A DNA stretch of 64,000 nucleotides from Burkholderia pyrrocinia (GCF_003330765.1 NZ_CP024903.1:2790001-2854000); one strand, 5' to 3'. Shown: positions 9,464 through 18,420, counted from the stretch's first letter. Made by a program: numbers and translations. Notes: generated by a model from the sequence alone, not told the origin.

Positions 9464-9832
9464 ATGGAACTTCACGCCACAGTCGGCGCGGCGACGTCCG
9501 ATCTCGACGACGACGAAAGCTTCGCCAACCTCTACTGTCACGATCCGGAGCAGGACTATTGCTTCGCGCTGTCGCGCTTTCCGGACGATGCGACGATCGA
9601 AGTGATGGTGCGCGACCAGATCAACCTGCGCGTCAAGGATCTGTCGGTGCGCCTGACGGACGCTACGATCGACGTCGAACTCGAACCCGCCATCGCCGCG
9701 CGTCTCGACGGCCACACGCATTACGTGATCCATCTCGCGCCCGGCCAGCACGACCCGGTCGCGCTGCGCGCCGCGCTGAAGGAGATCTTCGACGGCAAAA
9801 GCGGTTATCGCGACGACAGCGCACGCGGCTAG
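9464..9832 (+). CDS. Small acidic cytoplasmic protein of unknown function (Imm10-like?)
   Basis: 122 aa with no signal peptide or membrane segment; strongly acidic start ('DLDDDESFANLYCHDPE'). The alternating strand pattern, with 'DYCFALSRFPDDATIEVMVRDQINL' and a C-terminal 'HYVIHLAPGQHDPVALRAALKEIF', is loosely reminiscent of the Imm10-type immunity fold, but I cannot establish this by eye. The start is the ATG at 9464, after GCAGGAACC; longer readings run back into the HxlR gene. The next gene follows after 47 nt on the same strand and encodes an exported XAC2610-like protein, so the two may be co-transcribed. Confidence 0.6.
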   Translation: MELHATVGAATSDLDDDESFANLYCHDPEQDYCFALSRFPDDATIEVMVRDQINLRVKDLSVRLTDATIDVELEPAIAARLDGHTHYVIHLAPGQHDPVALRAALKEIFDGKSGYRDDSARG

Positions 9833-9879
9833 GCAGTCGCCTGCAAGCCCATCCTCGACCTTCGTTCCGACACCCGCTC

Positions 9880-10743
9880 ATGACGCGTTCCCTGCAATTC
9901 CGCACGCCTCCTCGTCTCGCCGCGCTGCTGCTCGTTGCTTGCGCATCGATGGCGACCGCCGCGCACGCGGCCAGGCCGCTGCTCACGTTCAAGGTCGACG
10001 ACACCGTCACGGCCCGCGTCGAGCGCGCCGACAGTGCGCACATCACGGTCCGCTTCCTGCCGAGCGGGAAAACCCAGACGCTCGACGTCACGGCCGCCGA
10101 TGAGGAAGGCCACTATCACCTCGCGTCGGACGACTACAACTTCGACGGCCACCGCGATCTCGCCGTGCACGCGTTGCTCGGCATGGTCAACGACAGCTAC
10201 GGCATCTACCTGTACAACGCCGCGCGCCAGCAGTTCGAGCCGCTGCACATGCCAGCGGCCAACCTGCCGCACGGCAACTGCGACGACCTGATCAACGTGT
10301 CAGCCAAGCCGAAAGAACGCACGCTTTACAGCTCGTGCCGGGGCGGCCCGATCTGGTACACCGATGCGTACCGCTTCGACACAAGCGGCGGGATGTATCT
10401 CTATCAGTCCAGCGAAGCGGTGCCGGATAACCTGCGCGACCTGCTCGATGGCGATTCGGGCCCGTCGTCGATGCTGCTGACCTACGACGAGCACGGCAAA
10501 CGCGTGTCGCGCCGCCCCGACACGTACGGCGGCGGCAAGGTCACGTTCAAGGTGCGCACGGCGCGCCTGCCGCTGCACGACGCGATGACCGATACGCCCA
10601 CGCGTCGCTATGTCGTCGCCGGCGACACGCTGGAACTGATCGACGCGAGCGCCGATTTCCAGTGGCTGAAAGTGCAGTATCGCAGTCCGCACGCCGGCGC
10701 CGTGCAGGGCTGGGTCAGCGCGAAGGAAGCGACGGCCAACTGA
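9880..10743 (+). CDS. Exported XAC2610-like protein with C-terminal SH3-like region
   Basis: 287 aa. Signal peptide residues 1-30 (cut after AHA), so periplasmic or exported. Residues ~33-190 resemble the XAC2610-type fold: a calcium-loop-like motif D85-x-N87-x-D89-G-x-x-D93 ('DYNFDGHRDLAV') followed by 'YGIYLYNAARQQFE' and a Cys pair at 'GNCDDL' and 'YSSCRGG'. The last ~50 residues ('VVAGDTLELIDASADFQWLKVQYR...GWVSAKEA') look like an SH3b module. XAC2610 of Xanthomonas is reported as an inhibitor/immunity protein against a secreted peptidoglycan hydrolase, so a wall-enzyme inhibitor role is possible here. No matching effector is visible. Homology is judged by motif pattern only. Confidence 0.6.
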   Translation: MTRSLQFRTPPRLAALLLVACASMATAAHAARPLLTFKVDDTVTARVERADSAHITVRFLPSGKTQTLDVTAADEEGHYHLASDDYNFDGHRDLAVHALLGMVNDSYGIYLYNAARQQFEPLHMPAANLPHGNCDDLINVSAKPKERTLYSSCRGGPIWYTDAYRFDTSGGMYLYQSSEAVPDNLRDLLDGDSGPSSMLLTYDEHGKRVSRRPDTYGGGKVTFKVRTARLPLHDAMTDTPTRRYVVAGDTLELIDASADFQWLKVQYRSPHAGAVQGWVSAKEATAN

Positions 10744-10780
10744 TCCCGGATGCGGCGTTCCCGCCGCGCTTTCCCACATA

Positions 10781-10851
10781 TTGAACGCGCGACGTCCCAT
10801 TAATAGGGATGCCTGTTCAAATGTTGACGCACTTTGCGCCACGGCTCTAAC
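10781..10851 (+). promoter_or_regulatory. Nested dyads and promoter upstream of the MFS gene
   Basis: TTGAAC (10781-10786) and GTTCAA (10815-10820) flank a second dyad TCCC-N7-GGGA (10795-10809). Immediately after lies a sigma-70-like promoter: TTGACG at 10824-10829, 16-nt spacer, TCTAAC at 10846-10851. A regulator bound to the dyads would sit just upstream of the -35 box. Confidence 0.45.
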
Positions 10852-10925
10852 GTTCGCTCCAACGCCATTCGATTCGGCCGCCCCGCTCGCGGGCGCCGAC
10901 CGGGCAAAAAACACAGGAGACGACC

Positions 10926-12305
10926 GTGGCCCAATCCGCGTCACGCACCCGCGCCAACCCGCCGGAGCAGTTGCCCGCACACGCCGGCACCTCACCCGGT
11001 TCCGTCGCCCGCGCGGCCGCGACCACGCCACCGAGCCGCAAGCGGCTGCTGATCCTCGCGCTGCTGTTCATCACGGTCGTGATCAACTATCTCGACCGCA
11101 GCAACCTGTCGATCGCCGCGCCCGAACTGTTTCGTGAACTGAACATCGATCCCGTCCGCGCGGGCCTCGTGTTCTCCGCGTTCGGCTGGACCTATGCGCT
11201 GATGCAGATTCCGGGCGGCTGGCTCGTCGACAAGGTGTCGCCGCGCGTGCTGTATGCGGGCGCGCTGGCGCTGTGGTCGGCTGCGACGCTGCTGCTCGGC
11301 TTCGCGGGCTCGTTCGTCGGGCTGATCGTGCTGCGCCTCGCGGTCGGCGCGCTCGAGGCGCCGGCCTATCCGATCAACAACCGCGTGGTCACGACGTGGT
11401 TCCCGACCCGCGAGCGCGCGAGCGCGATCGGCGGCTACACGTCGGGCCAGTTCGTCGGCCTCGCGTTCCTCACGCCGGTGCTCGCGTGGCTGCAGGTGCA
11501 TCTCGGCTGGCACATGGTGTTCGTCGCGACCGGCCTCGCCGGCATCGCGTGGGCCGCGATCTGGTATGCGGTGTATCGCGAGCCGCGCGCGTTTCGCGGC
11601 GTCAACGCGGCCGAGATCGCGCTGATCCGCGACGGCGGCGGGCTCGTCGATCTCGAAGACCGCGTCGCGGCGCGCAGCGAGCGCACCCCGTCGACGTGGC
11701 GCGACCTCGGCGTCGTGCTCGGCCAGCGCAAGCTGTGGGGCATCTATCTCGGCCAGTTCGCACTGAACTCGACGCTGTGGTTCTTCCTCACGTGGTTCCC
11801 GACCTATCTCGTCAAGTATCGCGGGATGGACTTCATAAAGTCTGGCTTTCTCGCGTCGCTGCCGTTCCTCGCCGCGTTCGTCGGCGTGCTGTGCTCGGGC
11901 GTGCTGTCGGACTGGCTGATGCGCCGCGGCGCGTCGCAGGGCTTCGCGCGCAAGCTGCCGATCATCTCGGGGCTGCTGATCTCGACCTGCATCATCGGTG
12001 CGAACTACGTCACGTCGACGGGCTGGGTGATCGCGTTCATGACGATCGCGTTCTTCGGCAACGGCTTCGCATCGATCACGTGGTCGCTCGTGTCGGGGCT
12101 CGCGCCCGCGCGGCTGATCGGCCTCACGGGCGGCGTGTTCAACCTGATCGGCAACCTGTCCGCGATCGCGACGCCGATCGTGATCGGGCTGCTCGTAAAC
12201 GGCGCGGACTTCTCGCGCGCGATCACCTACATCGCCGCGATGGCGCTCGTGGGTAGCCTGTCGTACGGGCTGCTCGTCGGCAAAGTCGAGCGCATCGACG
12301 CATAA
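10926..12305 (+). CDS. MFS transporter, anion:cation symporter type
   Basis: 459 aa inner-membrane carrier with twelve predicted helices. The family mark is 'NYLDRSNLSIAAPEL' at the end of helix 1 and 'GGWLVDKVSPRVLY' in the helix 2-3 loop, typical of the ACS subfamily (hexuronate, galactonate, phthalate and tartrate carriers). Substrate cannot be read from sequence. About 36 Ala/Pro/Thr-rich residues precede helix 1, longer than usual. Translation starts at GTG 10926 behind AGGAGACGACC; no better ATG exists before helix 1. It converges with the C45 peptidase gene, with a strong terminator between them. Neighbouring genes suggest an organic-acid or amide substrate. Confidence 0.85.
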   Translation: MAQSASRTRANPPEQLPAHAGTSPGSVARAAATTPPSRKRLLILALLFITVVINYLDRSNLSIAAPELFRELNIDPVRAGLVFSAFGWTYALMQIPGGWLVDKVSPRVLYAGALALWSAATLLLGFAGSFVGLIVLRLAVGALEAPAYPINNRVVTTWFPTRERASAIGGYTSGQFVGLAFLTPVLAWLQVHLGWHMVFVATGLAGIAWAAIWYAVYREPRAFRGVNAAEIALIRDGGGLVDLEDRVAARSERTPSTWRDLGVVLGQRKLWGIYLGQFALNSTLWFFLTWFPTYLVKYRGMDFIKSGFLASLPFLAAFVGVLCSGVLSDWLMRRGASQGFARKLPIISGLLISTCIIGANYVTSTGWVIAFMTIAFFGNGFASITWSLVSGLAPARLIGLTGGVFNLIGNLSAIATPIVIGLLVNGADFSRAITYIAAMALVGSLSYGLLVGKVERIDA

Positions 12306-12314
12306 ACGCTGCAA

Positions 12315-12336
12315 GGGCGGCACGCGCGTGCCGCCC
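12315..12336. terminator. Bidirectional terminator between convergent genes
   Basis: GGGCGGCACGC directly abuts its exact complement GCGTGCCGCCC, forming a 22-nt perfect palindrome in the 52-nt gap between two convergent stop codons. It has no T-run on either side. Confidence 0.65.
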
Positions 12337-12357
12337 CGCTGTTCCGTTGCGCGCGGA

Positions 12358-13434
12358 TCAGAACCGCAGGAACCCGTCGCGCGCGAGGTCGTGCGGATTG
12401 CCGGCCACGTAGTCGAGCGCGCACGCATCGGTATCGATGCCGACGGTCAGCAGCGTTTCCCAGCGCTCGGTGTCGGGCATCGACAGGTCCGGATGAAAGC
12501 ACACCACGGCCTGATCGCCGGCCGCGCCGCACATCGCGGCCGCGCGCTCGCGCACGTCGGCGCTCGTCATGCCGGTCACGACATCGTTCAGGTGCGCAAA
12601 ACGCTCGCGCGTGGTCGAGCTGTCGGGCATGCACTCGCCGCCGCTCAACGCGCGGTCGAGGAAGTGATTCGTATGCAGCAGCCAGCCGTCCGGGCGCGGC
12701 ACGACCACCCCCACGCCCGACGGGCTCAGCTCGATGCTCGCCGCGCGCGGGTTCGCGTCATGCCGCGTGAACACGGTCAGCACCGTCGATGCGCTCACGC
12801 GCGCGGTGCGCGCGAGTTCGATCGCCTCCTGCACCGTCGTCGCATCTTCGAGCACGCGCCGCGCGATCGCGTGAACGGGCACGCCGGCACTGTCGTTGTC
12901 GCTCGCGTGATGCAGGATGTTGAAGTGCAGCCCGAGCCCCGCGCTGTTGACGCCGAGCTTCGCCAGCATCCCGAATTCGGAGAACAGCTTGACGGTGCGG
13001 CCGTGCGGCGTATCGAACTGCATCAGCAGCCCCTGCGGCGCGAGGCTGTCGTGCCAGTCCCACGTCTGCAGCGTGCGCGGCGCGTTCGGGCCGGCCGGCG
13101 CGTAGACGGTCGTCGAGCACTCGCCTTCGGCCGACGCGGGCGCGGTGGCGAGAATCTCGGTGCGCGCGTTCAGGCACGCGAGCTGCCAGCGCGGCAAGTC
13201 GACGCCGTCGGCAATCGCTTCCACCTCGGCGGCGAGGCGCGGGCACCATGCGCCGAGCGCGGCAAGACTCGCTTCGCCGATCTCCCGCGCGCGCTGCGGA
13301 TCGATGCCGAGCTTCGGAAAGAACGCGAGATAAAGCGCGACCGTCTCGCGGATCTCGGGCGCGAAGCGCTCGCCGATCAGGCGGCCTCGCTCGCGCGGAT
13401 CGGTGATGTCGGTCGCGAAGGTGTGCAGCTTCAA
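12358..13434 (-). CDS. C45 family peptidase / acyl-CoA:6-aminopenicillanate acyltransferase-like hydrolase
   Basis: 358 aa Ntn-hydrolase-type protein. The C45 (penicillin acyltransferase) signature is seen at 'ECSTTVYAPAG' with Cys106 as the likely nucleophile, exposed by self-cleavage in studied members, then 'LQTWDWHDSL', 'GMLAKLGVNSAGLGLHFNILH' and 'LHTNHFLD'. Such enzymes cleave or form amide bonds of acyl-amino compounds. There is no signal peptide, so it is cytoplasmic. It is the last gene of a four-gene leftward series (amidohydrolase, binding protein, DUF3138 porin, this gene), 57 nt after the porin. That context suggests hydrolysis of an imported N-acyl compound. The start 'MKLHTFATDI' follows AGGAGATCT. 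Confidence 0.82.
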   Translation of the reverse strand: MKLHTFATDITDPRERGRLIGERFAPEIRETVALYLAFFPKLGIDPQRAREIGEASLAALGAWCPRLAAEVEAIADGVDLPRWQLACLNARTEILATAPASAEGECSTTVYAPAGPNAPRTLQTWDWHDSLAPQGLLMQFDTPHGRTVKLFSEFGMLAKLGVNSAGLGLHFNILHHASDNDSAGVPVHAIARRVLEDATTVQEAIELARTARVSASTVLTVFTRHDANPRAASIELSPSGVGVVVPRPDGWLLHTNHFLDRALSGGECMPDSSTTRERFAHLNDVVTGMTSADVRERAAAMCGAAGDQAVVCFHPDLSMPDTERWETLLTVGIDTDACALDYVAGNPHDLARDGFLRF

Positions 13435-13491
13435 GATCAGATCTCCTGTGTTGAATGAGGTCCGGGCCGGCTCGACCCGGAACGTGGTGCG

Positions 13492-15066
13492 TCAGAACGA
13501 ATAGATGAACTGCATCCCGGCCAGGTCGTTGCTGCGCGCGTAGGTGCCGTTGCTCTTCAGGAACACCGGATGGTTCGCCGCGTCGTGGCGGTATTCGACC
13601 TTCACGGTAATCTGCTGCGTCGGATAGAACAACAGGTCGGCCGTGATCGCATAACGCTGCGCGCCCTTGCACTCGGTGCCGTTTGTCGACGAGGCCTGGA
13701 AGCACGACGGATCGATGCCGAAGCCGCTCGACCCGTTCACCGACGGGTTGCCGCCCGCGAGCCCGTACTGGATGTTCGTGCCGCCACCGCCATTCGCCGT
13801 GTTGTTCAGGTAGTCGAAGCGCAGCGTCGCGCCCATCCGGCCGACCCACGCCGTCGTCCACTTCGTATGGCCGAGCAGCGACATCCCGTACCAGCGCGCG
13901 GTGCCGCCGTTCCATGCGCCCTTCTGCAACTCGCCGTAGTCGATCTGCGCGTTGACCTGCGTCTTGTCGTGCGTATAGGTCATGTCGGCTTCCACGTACT
14001 TGTAGAGGCCGGTCGGCGACGATCCGTTGCACTGGTAGCCGTAGCCGCCCGCGACCGCGCACGGCGAGAACAGCGACTGCCGGCCGAGCATCCCGGAGAG
14101 GCCGAAGTCGAAGGCCGTCGACGTCGCGTTGTCGAAGCGCGCGGTGATCGTTGGCGTCCAGTTGGTCTTGGTCGTGTTGTTCGCCGCGTTCGCGATCGCG
14201 CCCGCCGTGCGCAGCACCTCGTTGCCGATGATCACCTGCCAGAAGCGCGTCATCGCCGCATTGTTGCCCTTCAGCCCGACGCCGATCAGGTTGCCCGGCT
14301 CGCTGAAGTCGTACAGCAGCCCGTGCGTGAGCGTCAGCATCTGGGTCGACGGCTGCACCTCGTAACCGGCGAGGCTCGGCATCATCCCGACCTCGAAGGT
14401 CCGCGTCGTGCTGAGCGGCACGTTGACCTGCGCCTGCGTGACGATGTTGTTGCCCACGCCACCGTGCGCGTTGCTGAACACGTTGCCGAAACCGCGGTTC
14501 GGCTGGATCACGATCTCCGCCGACGGCGCCATCGGGCCGACGCCGAAGGTCTTCTTGATGTCGAGATAGACGTCGCCGATCGTGCTGTTGAAGTAGTCGT
14601 ACGCGCCCGGATCGTGGTTCAGGAACTGGAAGCCGGACGTGCGCTGCGCCCGGTTGAACAGGTACACGGGATCGACATAGCCGGTGATGCTCAGGCCCGC
14701 AAGCGGGCCGGTCGTCGCGGCTTCCTGCAGCGAGTCGACCTTCAACGACGCGTTCGCGATCTGCTCGCGCATCTGCTGCAGGTCGTCGTTCGTCAATGCG
14801 GGCGCCGCATCGGCTGCCGGCGCGGCGGCCGCTGCCGTGTTGACCGAGCCGATCGTCGCGCCGCCCGATGCGGCGGTGGTTGCCGCGCCGGGCGCCTTCG
14901 ATGCCGTCATGCTTGCGCGCAGTTCGTTCACCTGCTGCTGCAGCGCGGTGACCTGCGCCTGCAGCGCCTTCATCTTGCTCGCATCGGTTGCCTGCGGCGT
15001 GTGCGCGAATGCCGAGGCCGCTTCGAACGCGAGCAGGCACAGCGCCGTCATGTGTTTGATTTTCAT
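13492..15066 (-). CDS. DUF3138-family outer-membrane porin
   Basis: 524 aa. Signal peptide residues 1-21 (cut after AFA), then a predicted coiled coil ('KMKALQAQVTALQQQVNELRA') and an Ala/Pro-rich linker, then a beta-barrel from about residue 125 with 'GLSITGYVDPVYLFNRAQ' and a C-terminal 'LAGMQFIYSF' ending in aromatic Phe as expected for outer-membrane barrels. DUF3138 proteins are largely limited to Burkholderia-like bacteria and resemble porins. Position between a PotF-like binding protein and a C45 peptidase gene suggests it passes their substrate across the outer membrane. Two internal Cys pairs lie in surface-loop regions. Confidence 0.85.
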   Translation of the reverse strand: MKIKHMTALCLLAFEAASAFAHTPQATDASKMKALQAQVTALQQQVNELRASMTASKAPGAATTAASGGATIGSVNTAAAAAPAADAAPALTNDDLQQMREQIANASLKVDSLQEAATTGPLAGLSITGYVDPVYLFNRAQRTSGFQFLNHDPGAYDYFNSTIGDVYLDIKKTFGVGPMAPSAEIVIQPNRGFGNVFSNAHGGVGNNIVTQAQVNVPLSTTRTFEVGMMPSLAGYEVQPSTQMLTLTHGLLYDFSEPGNLIGVGLKGNNAAMTRFWQVIIGNEVLRTAGAIANAANNTTKTNWTPTITARFDNATSTAFDFGLSGMLGRQSLFSPCAVAGGYGYQCNGSSPTGLYKYVEADMTYTHDKTQVNAQIDYGELQKGAWNGGTARWYGMSLLGHTKWTTAWVGRMGATLRFDYLNNTANGGGGTNIQYGLAGGNPSVNGSSGFGIDPSCFQASSTNGTECKGAQRYAITADLLFYPTQQITVKVEYRHDAANHPVFLKSNGTYARSNDLAGMQFIYSF

Positions 15067-15089
15067 GGGATGGGTGATCGTCGGGACGA

Positions 15090-15128
15090 GCGCGCCCCCG
15101 CCCGCCGCGATGAGCGGCGGGGCGCGCG
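15090..15128 (-). other. GC-rich hairpin between binding-protein and porin genes
   Basis: GCGCGCCCC...CGCCGC pairs with GCGGCG...GGGCGCGC around a GATGA loop, with a small bulge. It sits in the 97-nt gap inside the operon and may uncouple expression of the abundant binding protein from the downstream genes. Confidence 0.4.
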
Positions 15129-15163
15129 AAAAGTAGGCGGGAATGCGGGGAACGGCGGCCGGC

Positions 15164-16279
15164 TTACTCGGTCTTCAGCTTCGTCCAGAGACGGTTCTGC
15201 AGACGCATCAGCTCAGGCGGAACCGGCTTGCTGAGGCTCAGCTTGCGGATCACGTCGGCGGGCGGAAACACGGCCGGATCGCTCGTCACTTCGGCACGCA
15301 CGAGGTGCTTCGACGACGGCACGGCAGACGGATACGACGTGTCGTTGGTCAGGTTCGCGCTCTCTTTCTCCGACAGCACGAAGTTGACGAACTTCAGCGC
15401 GGCATCCGGATGCGGCGAATCCTTCGGGATCGCCATCATGTCGAACCACAGCGCGCTGCCCTCGGTCGGGATCACGTACTTGATGTGATACGACTTCTTC
15501 GCGGAAGCGGCCGCGATCCGCGCGGAGTTCACGTCGCCCGACCAGCCGAGCGCGAGGCAGATGTCGCCGCCCGCGAGATCGTTGATGTAGCTGCTCGAAT
15601 TGAACTGCGTGATGTACGGCCGCACTGTCTTCAGCAGTTCGTACGCGGCCTGGTAGTCGGCCGGGTTCGTCGTGTTCGGATCCTTCTTCAGGTAGACGAA
15701 CGCCATCCCGAACGCATCGACCGGCGAATCGAGCACCGACACGCCACAGCTCTTCAGCTTCTTCGCATACTTCGGGTCGAACAGCAGCGCCCAGCTGTCG
15801 AGCGGCGCGTCGTTGCCGAGCGCGGCCTTCACCTTCTCGACGTTCATCCCGAGCCCGTCGGTGCCCCACGTCCACGGAATGCCGAACTGGTTGCCCGGAT
15901 CGTCCTTCGACAGCACCTTCATGATTTCCGGATCGAGCAACCCGTAGTTCGACACCTGGCTCTTGTCGATCTTGCGGTAGATGCCGGCCTGCAGCTGCCG
16001 CGCCCAGAAGATGTCGGACGGCACGACCACGTCGTAGCCCGACGTGCCCGACAGCAGCTTCGCCTGCAGCGTCTCGTTCGAATCGAACTCCTGGTAGACG
16101 ACCTTGATGCCGGTCGCCTTCTCGAAGTTCGCGATCGTCGCCTTGCCGATCGAGTTGCCCCAGTTGTACACGTTGACGACATCCGCCGCGTGCGCGACGG
16201 GCGCGCCGGCCCACGCGCACCCGCCCAGCGCGAGCGCCGCGCATGCCGTCTTCAGATGATGTTTCCAGTCCCCTGCCAT
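15164..16279 (-). CDS. PotF-like polyamine ABC transporter substrate-binding protein
   Basis: 371 aa periplasmic binding protein. Signal peptide residues 1-30 (cut after AHA). 'VVNVYNWGNSIGKATIANFEKATGIKVVYQEFDSNET' is the standard N-terminus of PotD/PotF proteins, and 'GIPWTWGTDGLGMN', 'ICLALGWSGD' and 'LWFDMMAIPKDS' carry aromatic and acidic residues at places used for amine binding. Start at ATG 16279, directly preceded by GGAGGAAAAC, which settles it against the in-frame ATG at 16300. No permease or ATPase gene is adjacent, while a potGHI set without binding protein lies near 50.5-53.4 kb. A GC-rich inverted repeat (16368-16388) stands upstream. Confidence 0.9.
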   Translation of the reverse strand: MAGDWKHHLKTACAALALGGCAWAGAPVAHAADVVNVYNWGNSIGKATIANFEKATGIKVVYQEFDSNETLQAKLLSGTSGYDVVVPSDIFWARQLQAGIYRKIDKSQVSNYGLLDPEIMKVLSKDDPGNQFGIPWTWGTDGLGMNVEKVKAALGNDAPLDSWALLFDPKYAKKLKSCGVSVLDSPVDAFGMAFVYLKKDPNTTNPADYQAAYELLKTVRPYITQFNSSSYINDLAGGDICLALGWSGDVNSARIAAASAKKSYHIKYVIPTEGSALWFDMMAIPKDSPHPDAALKFVNFVLSEKESANLTNDTSYPSAVPSSKHLVRAEVTSDPAVFPPADVIRKLSLSKPVPPELMRLQNRLWTKLKTE

Positions 16280-16367
16280 GTTTTCCTCCGTCGATATCAT
16301 GATCCGTTCGCGATGAACGGTGTGTGCTTCGGTCCGGAAAAATGTATCCAGAGGAAATTGGCCGGTC

Positions 16368-16388
16368 TGCCCTGCCAATAGGGGGACA
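16368..16388. promoter_or_regulatory. GC-rich inverted repeat, copy A
   Basis: TGCCC-N8-GGGGGACA in the 179-nt gap before the binding-protein gene. The same layout recurs at 23550-23570 and, one base shorter in the right arm, at 18251-18270. It is a candidate operator for the LuxR-type pair in this block. Confidence 0.45.
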
Positions 16389-16458
16389 TGCCGCACAATC
16401 GACGCAAAACGGAAGCGGTTTGAAAGCCTGCGTCACCGCTCCGTCAGCCGGCGCCCGG

Positions 16459-18183
16459 TCAGGCGGCCGTCATGCCGGTACGCATACCGAAATCCTCGCC
16501 CACGTGCGTGACGCGGCCGTCCATCATCGTCAGCGCGACGTCGATACGGCCGATATCGTGCTGGCCGACCTCGAACAGGTCGTTGTCGAGCACCACCAGA
16601 TCCGCGCGCTTGCCGGGCGTCAGCGAGCCGACCTCGTGCTCCATCCCGAGCTGGTACGCGCCGTGGATCGTGTACGCGGCGATCAGCTGCGGAATGCTCA
16701 GGCGCTCGGCGATGTCCGGGAACACCGGCGCATCGGGCTCGCCCGCGAGCTGGCGCGTATGGCCCGACTCGATGTGTTCGAGCGGCTTGTGCTGGCAGCG
16801 GCACTGGCACGCGAGGCCGTCCATACCGATCGACACCGTCACGCCTTCGTCGAGGAACGTGCGGAACTTGTACATGTTGCTCCAGCGCTCGTGGCCATAG
16901 TGGTCGCGCAGCTGCTCGGTGTACGCGTCGACCACGCCCCATTGCAGCTGCGTGTTCGCCATCACGCCCGCGCGGCGAAAGCGCGGGATGTCGTCCGGAT
17001 GCGTGAGGAACGCGTGCGTAATCACGTGGCGGCGGTCGCGCGGCGGGTTCGAGCGGTTGACCTCGTCGAAGCCGTCGAGCGCCATCCGCACGGCCGCATC
17101 GCCGACGCAGTGGACCATCACGTTCGCGTTCGCGCGATCGGCTTCGACCAGATAGCGGTTGAACGTGTCGGCCGGCATCGTCGGCGCGCCGCAGGTGTCG
17201 GGGCGGTCCGCGTACGGTTCGAGCAGGTACGCGGTGTGGTTTGCCTCGGTGCCGTCGAGGAACAGCTTCAGCGCGCGCGCCTTCACGAGCGGCGAATCGT
17301 ATTGCTCGCGATATTGGACGAGCGTGCCGACCGGATCGTCGATCTCGCCGATCACCGCGACGCTGCCGACCACGCGCAGCTTCAGGTCGCCCGCGCGCTC
17401 CATCGTCTGCAGCGTCTCGTACAGCAGCGACTGGTCGCCGCTCGGGTCGAAGAAGCCCGCGTCGAATACGGTCGTCACGCCGGCCGCGCACAGCTTCTTC
17501 TGCCACGGCGGAATCGATTTCAGGTACAGGTCGATGCCGGTCGGCAGCAGGCCGGCCGCGCTGATCCGTTGCATCAGCAACGAATACGCGGCGCCGTCGA
17601 CGATCAGGCCGGTCGGCTCGCCCGTCACCGCGTCCTTCTCGAACCAGCTCGCGCCTTCCTGCACGGGCGGCGTCGACGCATCGATACCGGCGATCTCCAG
17701 CGCCTTCGAGTTCACCCACATCGAATGGAAATCGGTCGACAGCAGGCACACGGGGCGATCCGCGCAGATCGCGTCGAGCGTCTCCTTGCGCAGCAGCGCC
17801 GGCGGAATCGTCGCCTGCACCCAGCCCATCCCGGTGATCGCCGGCTCGTCCGGATGCGACTCGACGTACGCGCGCAGCGCGGCGAGCACCTTCTGCGGAT
17901 CCTCATGGTTCACGAACGCCTGGAACGCGAACGCGGTCGTCTCGAAGTGCCAGTGCGATTCGACGAAGCCCGGCAGCACGAGCCGGCCGGCCGCGTCGAC
18001 GACCTTCGTCTTCGCGCCGACGTACGCCTGCACGGCCGCCGTGTCGCCAACCTGGACGATCCGGCCGTCGCGCACGGCGACGGCCTGCGCCCACGGCCGA
18101 TGCGGATCGACGGTGTAGACCTTCGCATTGGTCAGAACGAAATCCGCCGGCGTCGCGGCGGCCTGCGTCGGTTGAATCTGCAT
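16459..18183 (-). CDS. YtcJ-like metal-dependent amidohydrolase
   Basis: 574 aa, amidohydrolase-3 family (YtcJ/NfdA type). The metal-binding motif of this family appears as 'GFVESHWHFE' (HxH), followed by 'SDFHSMWVNSKALE', 'VMVHCVGDAAVRMALD', 'HVITHAFLTHPDDIPR' and the late Asp in 'VSIGMDGL', so all expected ligand stretches are present. Such enzymes hydrolyse N-formyl or N-acyl amines and related amides. An odd Cys-rich stretch 'CQCRCQHKP' lies near residue 465. Start at ATG 18183 behind GAGGACAGGCA. It is the first gene of the leftward operon leading to the binding protein, porin and C45 peptidase, and is divergent from a LuxR-type regulator. Confidence 0.85.
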   Translation of the reverse strand: MQIQPTQAAATPADFVLTNAKVYTVDPHRPWAQAVAVRDGRIVQVGDTAAVQAYVGAKTKVVDAAGRLVLPGFVESHWHFETTAFAFQAFVNHEDPQKVLAALRAYVESHPDEPAITGMGWVQATIPPALLRKETLDAICADRPVCLLSTDFHSMWVNSKALEIAGIDASTPPVQEGASWFEKDAVTGEPTGLIVDGAAYSLLMQRISAAGLLPTGIDLYLKSIPPWQKKLCAAGVTTVFDAGFFDPSGDQSLLYETLQTMERAGDLKLRVVGSVAVIGEIDDPVGTLVQYREQYDSPLVKARALKLFLDGTEANHTAYLLEPYADRPDTCGAPTMPADTFNRYLVEADRANANVMVHCVGDAAVRMALDGFDEVNRSNPPRDRRHVITHAFLTHPDDIPRFRRAGVMANTQLQWGVVDAYTEQLRDHYGHERWSNMYKFRTFLDEGVTVSIGMDGLACQCRCQHKPLEHIESGHTRQLAGEPDAPVFPDIAERLSIPQLIAAYTIHGAYQLGMEHEVGSLTPGKRADLVVLDNDLFEVGQHDIGRIDVALTMMDGRVTHVGEDFGMRTGMTAA

Positions 18184-18250
18184 TGCCTGTCCTCTATGGT
18201 GATCAGGTTTTCGAAGTGCTTTCACTATAGACAGACGATTCGCACGGGTC

Positions 18251-18270
18251 TGCCCCCCCGACGCGGGGGC
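18251..18270. promoter_or_regulatory. GC-rich inverted repeat, copy B
   Basis: TGCCC-N9-GGGGG between the amidohydrolase and luxR-type genes; a further half-site-like TGGGGACAA lies at 18315-18323. It shares arms with copies A and C. Confidence 0.4.
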
Positions 18271-18420
18271 TTTTGCGAATTCCGGCGCGGCGCGCACACA
18301 CCGTGTCGTCATTGTGGGGACAACGCGCAAAATCGGCGCTTTTATCCGGTGAATTCCCGGCAGACGCGCGCACGCGCTTCGCGTAACGTCGCGCTGTCAT
18401 CCGCCCGCCCCCGTCCGACC

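Noticed and set aside
12328..15234. Long plus-strand frames opposite the C45 peptidase and DUF3138 porin genes
   Set aside because: Arg-rich translations without any fold or ribosome site; the minus-strand genes have signal peptides and family motifs.
16324..18420. Upstream extension of the first luxR-type gene by about 700 codons
   Set aside because: The extension is antisense to the amidohydrolase and binding-protein leader, and the paralogue has the same length only if the start is at 18421.
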